A stretch of DNA of 30,883 nt from JBFLVN01 sp040758475 (lineage in GTDB: Bacteria; JAGRBM01): the NCBI GenBank assembly GCA_040758475.1, contig JBFLVN010000007.1, positions 1-30,883 of the forward strand, in the 5' to 3' direction. Positions 6,019-14,500 of this stretch are shown here, one piece after another (positions within the stretch are counted from its first letter, which is position 1; every line of letters begins with the position of its first letter). The notes beneath the pieces are model-generated. The model saw nothing but the letters and a program-made list of their open reading frames with translations, searched no databases and was not told the origin of the DNA. A program made the position numbers and the translations under genes.

Positions 6019-7650
6019 TCACCCGTCCAGGAAGTCTTCCAGCGAGACGTTCTTGAGGGGCATGCGGAGCTTTTCGACGCCCTTCTTCTCGATCTGCCGG
6101 ATGCGCTCGCGGGTAAGGCCAAAGTCTTTGCCGATCTCAAGAAGCGTGTGCCGCCGCGTGCCGCCGATCCCAAAGCGCATGCGGAGAATTTTCTCCTCGC
6201 GGGGAGTGAGCGTCTTGAGGGCCTTGTCGAGTTCCTCCGAGAGGGAGATGTTCACCATCTCCTGGTCCGGCAGGGCCACCTTGTCGTCCTCGATCAGGTC
6301 GGCCAGCACCTTGTCGTCTTCCTTGCCCACCGCCATGTCCAAGGAGACGGTTTCCAGGTCGATCTGCATGAGCTCCGTCACCCGGTCGTTGGGCATGTCG
6401 AGCTCTTTGGCGATGTCGTGGATCGAAGGCATCTCGCCCGTGGCGTTCGAGAGCTTCTTTACGGCTTGCTTGAGCTTGTTCAGGTTCTCCCGCATGTAAA
6501 CGGGGATGCGGACCGTGCGCGACTGGTCGAAGATCGCCCGGTTGATGGCCTGCTTGATCCACCAGGTTGCGTAGGTCGAGAACTTGAGGCCGCGCTTGTA
6601 CTCGTATTTATCAACCGCGCGCATGAGGCCGATGTTCCCTTCCTGGACGAGGTCCGTCAGGGAGACTTTGGAATTGCGGTATTTCTTGGCGATCGAGATT
6701 ACCAGGCGCAGGTTCGCGTTGACGAAATCTTCCTTCGCCCACCGGATTTCCCGCTGGACATGCTCCATGCCCCGGACGAATTCGGGAAGATCTTCGGCCT
6801 TGAGGCCTACGGGAAGGGAGGTCGGGATGTCGTCCGGCGGAGCCAGGAGCGTACCGTCCGGTGCGCGACGGCGGCCTTCGGCATAATCCTTGAGAATCCG
6901 CACGATCTCTTCGACGAAATTGATGCCGAGGTTGAGCCCCTTGAGGAGCTGCACGACTTCGCCGATGTTCTTGCGGACGGCCTGGGCGAGCTTCTCCCCC
7001 CGGGCCTTCGATACGCGCTTGTGGAGTTCGGCTTCGACCTTGGCCCGCTGGGTAAAGAGCGCCTTGAGGCGCGTCACCGTGCGGATCGTCTTGGCCTTCA
7101 CGGCGTCCTCATCTGCGCCGCGGTCGATGAGTTCGTCGTACTTGATCATGTCCCAGATCTTGCTCTTGCCGTCCCGGACGAGGTTCGAACGGTGGACGAT
7201 GTAGTGAGTCGTGAAGGGGATCGCGAGGACGATGTCGTAGAGCTTCTCCGTGATCTTCTCGATCCGCTCAGCGGCCTTCACTTCGTCGCCGGGGGTGAAG
7301 AGTTTGATGTTGCCTACCTCCTTGAGGTAGGTCTTCATGATATCGACGTCTTCGTAGTACTCGTCCCGTCCGGCGCCTTCCTTGGAGGTCTCCCGGATCT
7401 TGGCGAGCTTCTTCTTCTGGTCCTTGAGCGCTTGGGCCCGGTCGGCCGCGGCTTTTCCGGAACCGGCGGCACCCTCTCCCTGGGCCAGGTCCTCGAAACG
7501 GACTTCGCCCATCTCCACCTTGGGGCGGATGTTCTGGGACGGGCGGGCCAACCGGCGGACGGCGCTCAGGCGTCCCGAGGAAGAGCGGCGGGGCCCTTCG
7601 CCCGTGCCTTGAATCTTTTCTGCTGCGCTTTGCTTCGTGCTACTCGACAT
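6019..7650 (-). CDS. rpoD: RNA polymerase sigma-70 factor, RpoD type
   Basis: The 543-residue product has region 1.2 (DIMKTYLKEVGNIKLFT, about residues 100-120). Region 2 contains NANLRLVISIAKKYRN, LVQEGNIGLMRAVDKYEY, KFSTYATWWIKQAI and DQSRTVRIPVYM, with the -10 contacting Gln and Thr kept. Region 3 follows, and region 4.2 reads LLEIGKDFGLTRERIRQIEKKGVEKLR, with the -35 contacting RER-R residues. The strong conservation marks a primary or group-2 sigma. A recognisable region 1.1 is missing; the first 95 residues are low-complexity and basic. The ATG at 7650 was chosen over an in-frame TTG 12 bases upstream. Consensus-like -35/-10 promoters in this window suit such a factor. It is preceded by a long AT-rich leader. 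Confidence 0.92.
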   Translation of the reverse strand: MSSSTKQSAAEKIQGTGEGPRRSSSGRLSAVRRLARPSQNIRPKVEMGEVRFEDLAQGEGAAGSGKAAADRAQALKDQKKKLAKIRETSKEGAGRDEYYEDVDIMKTYLKEVGNIKLFTPGDEVKAAERIEKITEKLYDIVLAIPFTTHYIVHRSNLVRDGKSKIWDMIKYDELIDRGADEDAVKAKTIRTVTRLKALFTQRAKVEAELHKRVSKARGEKLAQAVRKNIGEVVQLLKGLNLGINFVEEIVRILKDYAEGRRRAPDGTLLAPPDDIPTSLPVGLKAEDLPEFVRGMEHVQREIRWAKEDFVNANLRLVISIAKKYRNSKVSLTDLVQEGNIGLMRAVDKYEYKRGLKFSTYATWWIKQAINRAIFDQSRTVRIPVYMRENLNKLKQAVKKLSNATGEMPSIHDIAKELDMPNDRVTELMQIDLETVSLDMAVGKEDDKVLADLIEDDKVALPDQEMVNISLSEELDKALKTLTPREEKILRMRFGIGGTRRHTLLEIGKDFGLTRERIRQIEKKGVEKLRMPLKNVSLEDFLDG

Positions 7651-7886
7651 GAATTCACCCAAGGGAATGCTGCGGGTAGGCCCGCTGTTCCCACGTACTT
7701 ACTTTTTTACGGCTTAAGGCACCGCTGGGGATGCCGGCCAGTCGCTGCTGGCATAATTCGGAAGGGCTTCCGTCGGGCCGGGATTCCTGAGCCCCGTTTT
7801 GAGGGGGTGAAATCCCGAATTTCGCTTTTATTTCAACGGGTTCCAGATATAGGCGCCGCACCCATCCAAAACCCTGCTCTCCGCTT

Positions 7887-7915
7887 TTTATATCAATGAC
7901 CTTCCTTTTTCGCAA
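7887..7915 (-). promoter_or_regulatory. Candidate promoter of the sigma factor gene
   Basis: On the minus strand TTGCGA (7910-7915), a 17-bp spacer and TATAAA (7887-7892) form a sigma-70-type promoter. It would give an unusually long leader of about 230 nt before the ATG at 7650. The -35 TTGCGA is identical to that of the parA promoter. Confidence 0.5.
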
Positions 7916-8008
7916 CCAAAAAAATCACTCTCTGCCCAGAAAACACGGGGCAATCCAAATTATCCAATAAAATCAATGGCTTATAAAATGGATAAGAGCA
8001 CCCATTTT

Positions 8009-8020
8009 GCCAATATTGGC
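8009..8020. promoter_or_regulatory. 12-bp perfect palindrome, possible operator
   Basis: GCCAATATTGGC is a perfect palindrome lying about 95 bp upstream of the candidate sigma factor promoter. It is flanked by TTTT on the left and by GGCCAAAA on the right, which extends the symmetry loosely. It is too short and lacks a T-run, so it is not a terminator. A regulator site is possible but no cognate protein is identified. Confidence 0.3.
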
Positions 8021-8067
8021 GGCCAAAAGGCCCGTCACGTCAAAATATTGACATTCCGCCGGAATTT

Positions 8068-9465
8068 TCAACTCGACGGCGTAAAGAGGAAGGGATATTC
8101 GACCGTCACGTCGCCTTTGGGGATGGGGTCGAACTGCATCTTGGCGATGCGGTCGGCCATGTCTTTTTCGAACTGCGAGTAGGCCTTGAACGCGGAACTA
8201 AGGACCTTCACGTCGCCCACCGTTCCATCGGCCTTGATCGTAAAGCGGAACGTGATCGTCCCCTGGGCCGTGGGGTGCTCGCGAATGAGTTTCTTATAAA
8301 GGATCTTGAAGCCGCTCATGTACTGCCGGACGCGGTTGTGGATGACTTCGCGGCTCCGTTTGACGTCGTTGGCGCCCTCACCCTGAACGACGCTGCTGTC
8401 CACCTTTTCGGCCTGGGCCTGGAGTTTGGTGCTCTTCACCCCTTTGAGCCCGGCGATGGCGTCGTCGATGCCACCCGATCCGCCCAAATTCTCCAGGTTC
8501 TTGAGCGCCGCGTCCCCTTCGTTCGGGTTGGTGGTAAGGGCGCCCGCGCTAAACACGTTCGCGAGGCTGTCCATCACTGTCTGGACGTTGGCGGCGACGC
8601 CGCCGCCCGAGGAACCGAGCACCTGGACGAGACCCAGTTTCTTCACTTGCTGCTTGGCCTCGGCGCGTTTCTGCTCCGTCGGCTTCGCTTCAGCGGGCTT
8701 GGCCTCTTCGGGTTTTTCCTCGGTGGGAACTTCTTCCTGGGGGAGTTCTTCCACCGGCACGGGTTCAGGTTTCTTTTCTTCCGGAATGATCAGTTTCGCG
8801 ATCCGGGGAGGCGGGGCCGCCACGATGGCGTCCTGCTTGGGCGCGAATTGCACCCAGTATTTAAAGGAGATGAGCAGCCCCGCATAGAAGAGCGTGACGA
8901 TCGAAAGGATCGACCAGAAAGCCCGGGGGCTGATGACGACCGAGGGAATTTCAGCGAACCTAAGATCGGGCCGCAAAACGAGCTTGTGGCGGACGCGCCG
9001 GGGCTTGGCGCCCTTGGCCGCGCGCGGAGCTGTGGAAGCGGGCTGGCTCCTGGGCGCCACGGAAGGCTGCTTGGGCCCGAAACCGATATGCAGCGTGTGG
9101 TCACCGAAGACGAGGGCGGCCTGCGTCCCCTTCTCCAGGGAAAGGGCGTAAAGACCGTCCTTGGCGGGAAGCTTTCCGCTCGCGATCAATTCGGCGATGT
9201 TGTGTTTCTGCCCCTCGCGCGAAACGGTACCGCCCATTCCTTCGCGAAGATAAACGAAAATGCCTTTTTTGCTGGGAACCAGCAGCGGATGGACCGCGGG
9301 CAAACCCGCGGCCTGGAACTGGAGCTGCGCTTCGGCGGACGTACCGATAGAGAGCTTGTCGCTGGGATATTCCCGCCGGAGAATCTGATCGCCCCGGGTT
9401 AATACGACAGTCGGTACGAGATCACTGGCTGCCCCAGAGGCAGCTGCTGATGTTGGTTCGGCCAT
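8068..9465 (-). CDS. GltG/PglI-like protein: FHA-like domain, one TM, TonB-like AgmX/PglI C-terminal domain
   Basis: The 465-residue product has a cytoplasmic N-terminal beta-rich domain (about 17-128) that reads like a diverged FHA domain. A basic linker follows, then one transmembrane helix (about 183-202, WSILSIVTLFYAGLLIS), a Pro/Glu/Lys-rich periplasmic spacer (230-272), a Gly-rich segment, and a TonB-like C-terminal domain (370-465, with TITFRFTIKADGTVGDVKV and FDPIPKGDVTVEYPF). The last is the AgmX/PglI C-terminal domain of myxobacterial gliding proteins. In Myxococcus GltG this architecture links an inner-membrane motor to periplasmic TPR proteins. Here it is the last gene of the Glt-like set, 37 bp after a small exported protein. 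No strong ribosome site is seen; a weak TATAAC box lies just upstream. Confidence 0.85.
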   Translation of the reverse strand: MAEPTSAAASGAASDLVPTVVLTRGDQILRREYPSDKLSIGTSAEAQLQFQAAGLPAVHPLLVPSKKGIFVYLREGMGGTVSREGQKHNIAELIASGKLPAKDGLYALSLEKGTQAALVFGDHTLHIGFGPKQPSVAPRSQPASTAPRAAKGAKPRRVRHKLVLRPDLRFAEIPSVVISPRAFWSILSIVTLFYAGLLISFKYWVQFAPKQDAIVAAPPPRIAKLIIPEEKKPEPVPVEELPQEEVPTEEKPEEAKPAEAKPTEQKRAEAKQQVKKLGLVQVLGSSGGGVAANVQTVMDSLANVFSAGALTTNPNEGDAALKNLENLGGSGGIDDAIAGLKGVKSTKLQAQAEKVDSSVVQGEGANDVKRSREVIHNRVRQYMSGFKILYKKLIREHPTAQGTITFRFTIKADGTVGDVKVLSSAFKAYSQFEKDMADRIAKMQFDPIPKGDVTVEYPFLFTPSS

Positions 9466-9502
9466 GCGGTCGTTGTTATAGCGCGCTTGGGAAAAAAGTA
9501 AA

Positions 9503-10003
9503 TTACCGGAGAGAAGTCTTCCGGACCCGTTGCGCCTGCTTGTTCTGTTTATCGCTTTCCAGGAGCCGGCGTTCTTCCTCGCGGACTTCGGATTCCTTCA
9601 AGATGGCCTCCGAATCGGGAGCGTCGGCGAGTTCCCGGTCGAACGGGCGGTTCAAGGCCCGGATGCCGGTGAAAACCCGGTCCAGATCGTCGGTAGCCTG
9701 ATCCTCAATGACGGCATCCTTGGGTGGCGTCCATTCCTGGATGATGATGACGTTGGGCGTATCGTGCTCGCCTTCGATTTCAAGGGCGTTGAACTTGAGC
9801 ACCTTCCGGCCAGCCGTGTCGCGGCCGATGGTCGCCCCCGTGGCATCCGCCGCGGGTTTGGCTTTCTCTTTGGTTTCAGCTTTGGCCGGCGCAGGCTTTT
9901 TCTTCGGAGCAGCTTTGGTTTCTGCTGCCAAAAGACGGCAAGGAATTCCCGCGGCCAGGACGGCCAGAGCAGACACCAAGACAATGCGGCTAACAGGGCG
10001 CAT
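9503..10003 (-). CDS. Small exported protein of the Glt-like cluster, possible GltF counterpart
   Basis: The 166-residue product starts with a signal peptide (MRPVSRIVLVSALAVLAAG... cleaved near LLAA-ETKA). A Lys/Ala/Pro-rich linker comes next, then a compact segment KVLKFNALEIEGEHDTPNVIIIQEW (about 66-90), and a charged helical C-terminus ending in Arg and Lys. The segment with 'IEGE' recalls small exported proteins found beside AgmX/PglI genes in deltaproteobacteria, but I cannot name a domain. By position between the GltE-like and GltG-like genes it matches gltF of Myxococcus; this is synteny, not sequence proof. The ATG at 10003 was preferred to a TTG two codons upstream. It has its own promoter. 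Confidence 0.7.
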   Translation of the reverse strand: MRPVSRIVLVSALAVLAAGIPCRLLAAETKAAPKKKPAPAKAETKEKAKPAADATGATIGRDTAGRKVLKFNALEIEGEHDTPNVIIIQEWTPPKDAVIEDQATDDLDRVFTGIRALNRPFDRELADAPDSEAILKESEVREEERRLLESDKQNKQAQRVRKTSLR

Positions 10004-10059
10004 AGGCAAAAGAGCGTCCCCTTTTCCCCCGAAACCGGTGAACTACCAACTCATTTACA

Positions 10060-10087
10060 ATTATATACAGAGACCCCAGTAGATCAA
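10060..10087 (-). promoter_or_regulatory. Internal promoter for the small exported protein and GltG-like genes
   Basis: On the minus strand TTGATC (10082-10087), a 16-bp spacer and a perfect TATAAT (10060-10065) lie in the 127-bp gap after the GltE-like gene. The predicted leader is about 50 nt. This splits the cluster into two transcription units or adds a boost to its distal part. Confidence 0.65.
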
Positions 10088-10130
10088 TAGGGGCTAAGAG
10101 GGCGAAATCAAAGGTTTTTTGACAGTCCGC

Positions 10131-11510
10131 CTATTTGGATAACCGCTTCCCAACCGCTTTCGCCATGGCCTGAAGGCGCTCGAGGAAAGCCTCCTCCCCC
10201 TTCTCGACGGGGAACTTCATCTTGAGGCGGGCCTTCTTGCGAACCTTGAAGTCGTAAAGATCGACGATCACGTACCACGCCGTTTTCGATTGGGCCGCCT
10301 CCGCGTGAACGAGCGTCCAGGCCCCAAGACCCGCGGAAACCTTGAGCTGGCACTTGGCCGACCCGCAGTCCCCCGTGACGCCTTTTTCCGTTTCTACTTG
10401 AGCGATCCGTTCGGGCGCGGCGAGTTCGATCCCCGGAGCAAGGCTCTGGGTGAGGCTCCCGAGGAACGCTTGATTCATCCGTTCGAGAAGCGCGGGGTCC
10501 ATCTGCCCCTTGGCGACAACGAACGGGTAGCGGACGACCGGCCCCTTGGGCCCGGAAGCGGCGGGCTGGGCCTCCGGAACAACGGCGGCGATCGCCGCTC
10601 CAGCAGCCGCCCCTTCCGTGGGCGGAGCTGCGCCCTCCGCGGGAGGCGTCCCCGCCGCCGCCGCGGCCGCTTGCTCGGCAGCCGCCTGGGCTTCGGGAGA
10701 AACGTAACCCGGCGTGGGAGGGCGTTCGACCTGGAGGTCCTGCGCCAGCGCGCTGATCCAATTGTTCACGTCCTCGCGCCGTTCGGGACAGTTCTTCGCG
10801 TATTCGACGTAATGGAGGAGCGCCCTTACCTTGTCCCCGACATAAAGTTCGTAGTGAACGCCCGCGTTGAAACGGACCGGGCAGGACTTGGGATTGAGCT
10901 TGAGAAAGGCATCGTAATGCTCGGCCGCCGCCTGAAGCTTGCCTTGGTAGCGGAGGGCAATCCCGTAATTGGAGGCCGCCCATTCGTTCTTCTCGTCGTA
11001 TTCAAGAGCCGTCGCGAACGACTCGGCCGCCTTGTCGTACTCGGCGCGCCGCCGGCGGATGAACCCCATAACGGCGTGGGAATCGGTGGAATTGGGCCGG
11101 GCGAGAACGAGCTGCTGCGCCTCTTCGAGCGCTTTGTCGTTGTCCTTCTCGTCCAGGTGGAACCCGCACCGCTTGCAGAGTTCCTCCAGCTTGCCCCGCT
11201 CGGGATCGAGCGGGCCGGCCGGAGGAGGCGGTGGTGGTGGCGACTTGACCGGAGCCGGCGCTTCCGCCTTGGCCTGCTGTTGCTGCTGCGAAGCTTCCCG
11301 CTCCCGGCGCCGGCGGAGGATTTCCTCCCGGGAAAGGCGCTTGCCCCCGCCTTCGGCTTTCCCTTCTTCCCCAAGCGTTTCGGAGAGAAATTCCGTGTTG
11401 ATCTGGAGGCGCTCGGGCCCGGAAGGCTCTTCGCTCTTCTTCGCGCAAGCAGGCAAGAAGGATACGGCGAGCGCCATCGCTACCAGGAATTTGCGGGAAA
11501 GGCCGGCCAT
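10131..11510 (-). CDS. GltE/AglT-like TPR lipoprotein with C-terminal CsgG/TolB-N-like domain
   Basis: The 459-residue product is a lipoprotein: MAGLSRKFLVAMALAVSFLPAC has the lipobox LPAC with Cys22. A charged helix with a glutamine run and a polyproline stretch (about 91-98) follow. Residues 105-260 hold TPR repeats, for example DKAAESFATALEYDEKNEWA and KLQAAAEHYDAFLKLNPKS. After an Ala/Pro linker comes a separate domain (about 322-459): FLGSLTQSLAPGIELAAPERIAQVE, a pair Cys382/Cys387, and LVHAEAAQSKTAWYVIVDLYD. It looks like the CsgG/TolB-N-like domain of envelope proteins. In Myxococcus, GltE (AglT) is a TPR protein of the outer-membrane part of the gliding complex. Its ATG overlaps the upstream stop by one base (TGATG), so the two are translationally coupled. 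Confidence 0.82.
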   Translation of the reverse strand: MAGLSRKFLVAMALAVSFLPACAKKSEEPSGPERLQINTEFLSETLGEEGKAEGGGKRLSREEILRRRREREASQQQQQAKAEAPAPVKSPPPPPPPAGPLDPERGKLEELCKRCGFHLDEKDNDKALEEAQQLVLARPNSTDSHAVMGFIRRRRAEYDKAAESFATALEYDEKNEWAASNYGIALRYQGKLQAAAEHYDAFLKLNPKSCPVRFNAGVHYELYVGDKVRALLHYVEYAKNCPERREDVNNWISALAQDLQVERPPTPGYVSPEAQAAAEQAAAAAAGTPPAEGAAPPTEGAAAGAAIAAVVPEAQPAASGPKGPVVRYPFVVAKGQMDPALLERMNQAFLGSLTQSLAPGIELAAPERIAQVETEKGVTGDCGSAKCQLKVSAGLGAWTLVHAEAAQSKTAWYVIVDLYDFKVRKKARLKMKFPVEKGEEAFLERLQAMAKAVGKRLSK

Positions 11511-14500
11511 CAGCGTTTGCCTCCCTTCGCCTTGGGAGCGGGCTTGGAAGCAGCGCCTTTCTTGGGCTGGTCTTTGGGTTTTGCTGGAGTTCCTTCCTTA
11601 ACGGGCGGCTTCGATTCCCCGGCGGCGGGCGCCTGCGGCGGGCTTCCCGTTTGCGGCTGGGCGGGAGGGGCCGCCCCTTCCGCTGCCGGGGAAGCCGCGG
11701 ACGCCTGCGCGGGCGCAGGGGCCGCCGGAGGGGGCGGCGGCGGAGCCTTGGGTTTCCGCTGGCCCTTCTGGAACGAGAGAGAAGCGCACGAGAGCCCTTC
11801 GCCCATTTCCCCGCGGGCGTAGCGGCCGGGCACAAGGCGGGCGAGTTCGGCGTACGTCTTGTCGATCCACTCGGTGTAGACCTGGTTCTTGCGGCTATAA
11901 AGAACGTTCTGCTCAAAGGTACCGATGGCCTTCTCTTCGAAGGGGAAAGCCTGTTCTTCAAGGGCGTACCCGTATTCCTCCAGCAGCAGAGGGTCTTTGA
12001 GGACTTCCTTGGGCCGCTCGGAGTTGATGATCGAATCGCGGAAATTGATGAGGGCCTGGGCGATCCGGAAAGTGGAAGCGGTCGTGTATTCCTCGACCCG
12101 GTACGTCGCCGCTTCGGTGTAGAGCTTGATCATGTCCGTAAGCAGTTCCTGCTTCTTCTTGAGGGATTTCTTGAGTGGAAGCGTGATGGCCGCTGCCGCG
12201 TACGTGTCATAAGAGAGGTCCGCCAGGAGGAACTTGGCCCGGGCGGCGAAATTCGCCGGCAAGGTGGGGTCTTGCTTGGAGTACTTCACCTGGAGCGGGA
12301 AAAGCTCGGCCCAGATGCGGCGGGCCTGATCGTACTGCTTGCGGGTATAGGCCGCGTAGCCTTCGATGAACTTGGCCTCGATGATCCTCTTGGGTTTGGC
12401 GCCGAATTTCCGCGTGTAATTGCGGAACGTTTCGAGGACTTTTTCCCAGTCCTGGAGTTCCTCGTACATCTTGCCGGAAACGTAATAAAGCTCCTCGGCC
12501 TTCTCCTGGTCGTTTTGCTGCTCGTAAAGCGCCGAAGCCGCGAGGAACGTCCGGGCGGCGTCGGGCAGTTTCTTCTCGTCCCGGTAATGGGTGCCGATGA
12601 TGGAGAGCCCTTGAGGAGCGAATTTCAATTTGGGGAACTGGCGCGCCATGTCCTCGAAGGCGGGAATGGCAAGGTCCCACCGGTTGGCGTCCTTGTAGGC
12701 GATGGCGCCGTCGTAGAAAGCGACCCCGGCTATTTCCACGTCCTTGAGTTCGGGGTCCTTCGGGACCTTGATGAACAAGTCGCCCGCGCCGACGAGGTCT
12801 CCCTCTTTGCGTTTCTGCTCGGCCTGTTTGTAGAGGGCGCCGGCGATAAGGGTCCGGAGTTCTTCCCGCTGCTTCAAATCCGCCGCCGGAACCATGGCGA
12901 GGGCGGCCCGGTACTCCGTTTCCGCGGCGACCTGATCGCCGGCGTCGAGGAAGGTCGTAGCAATGTTCCGTTGCGCCTGGAGGGAGCGGGGGTCCTTGGG
13001 GAACCGGGCGACGAGGACGCGGAAAATCGCCCGCGCCTTGTCGTACTGCTTGGTCGTGTAGAGGATTTCGCCCTGGTTGTTGAGCAGGTCGACCACTTCG
13101 ATGCGGCTTGGATAGGCCTGAACGAAGCGCTCGATGGCCGCCAGGAGCCGCGTGGTGTGCTGGCTCGTCTTGAGGCCTTCGGCCCGTTCGTACGGCTTTC
13201 CGGCGGCCTTGACCTTGGTTTCAAACGCCTCGAGGTCGCGTTCCAGGGCCCCCTGCCAATTGACGACCGCCTTGTAAGCGGAAGTCTCTTTGCGTTTCTC
13301 GTTGGGAAGCTCCCAGGCCACTTGTTCGAAATGAATGGCCGCTTCGGGGAAACGCTTGAGGGCCGTTTCCACTTCGGCGAGGAAATAGATCGCTTCGGGC
13401 GTGTTCTCGTACTTGGGATAATCCTTGGCGAACAACTCGTAGTACTGGGCCGCCGACGCATATTGTACTTCAGGGTCCTTCGTATCCTTCTGCTGGGCCT
13501 TGGAGTGGTGGTACTGGGCCAGCAGGAACAGGGCGCGGGAGCGGACATCGACGCTCTGCTGCCTCGCTTCGGGCTTGTTCGCGCGCCACCATTCGCCGCT
13601 CGGGGCGAGGCGCTCGACGATTTCCTTGCGGGCCTGATTGACGAGTTCCCAGCGTTTGTCCTTCTCGTAGACCGTCACGACGAGTTCGAGGACGCGGGGA
13701 ACCGCCGGATAGGTCGGGTATTTCTTGATCATCCGCTGGTAGACGTCGACGGCCTCGGGATAGCGCTCTTCCTTCTCGTAGAACTCCCCCATGGCGATGT
13801 ACGTGAACTGTTCGTGGGGGCCTTTGGGGGCCTTGCGCCAGAATTCTTCCAAATTGAGGGGCCCGCTCTTGCCGTCCCCCATTTCGCTCCACGCGATGGC
13901 CATGAACCGGATGGACTCGCGGATAAGGCCCGCCGACTGGTCGTAGAGCTGCTCAAAGCTCTTGTATTCGCCCTTCTTCTTGGCGTCGTCGATGATCTTG
14001 CGGACGAGCTTGTCGTTCCACTCGACGGCTTCCTGGTGTTTGTTGAGGCGGAAACTGGCCCAGCCGAGTTGGAAGAGCGACTGGTTGTAGTAAATCGTAT
14101 CGGAGTTGAACTTGATGGCGTTCTTGAACGCGTCGACCGCTTTCCCGAGCCAGGGCATGGCCTCGAAAATATCCATGCCGATCGTCCGTTCCGCGTAGGA
14201 AAGCCCCAACCGGAACCAGGCGGCCTGGGAGCGGGGGTCCTTGGGGTGATCGTTCAGGAAGGTTATCAGCACTTCTTCGGATTTGTCCGTCTCCCCCATT
14301 TCCTGGTAGGCGAAGGAGAGTTGGACCAGGACTTTGTCGTTGTCCTTGCGGTTCGGATACTCCTTGAGAAGGGCCTCGTAGAGGCCGATCGCCTCGCCAA
14401 AATCCTTGAGCGGCAGGGGGGTCTTGGGATCGCAGCCGGGCTTTTTCTGCTTGCAAAGGTCTTCGTTCGTATCGAAAGCGGTCATCTGGCGGAGGAACCG

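Larger units (their letters stand above)
7651..8067. other. AT-rich 417-bp intergenic region upstream of the sigma factor gene
   Basis: This is the longest gene-free stretch in the window and clearly richer in A and T than its surroundings. It separates the 3' end of the GltG-like gene from the sigma factor gene. It holds the candidate promoter at 7887-7915 and the palindrome at 8009-8020. An 86-codon open frame across 7655-7915 starts at a TTG inside the promoter and looks like chance. I see no RNA gene or clear terminator in it. Confidence 0.7.

Noticed and set aside
7655..7915. A possible 86-residue gene upstream of the sigma factor gene
   Set aside because: It begins at a TTG that coincides with the candidate -35 box, has no ribosome site, lies in AT-rich DNA unlike coding sequence here, and has no recognisable motif.
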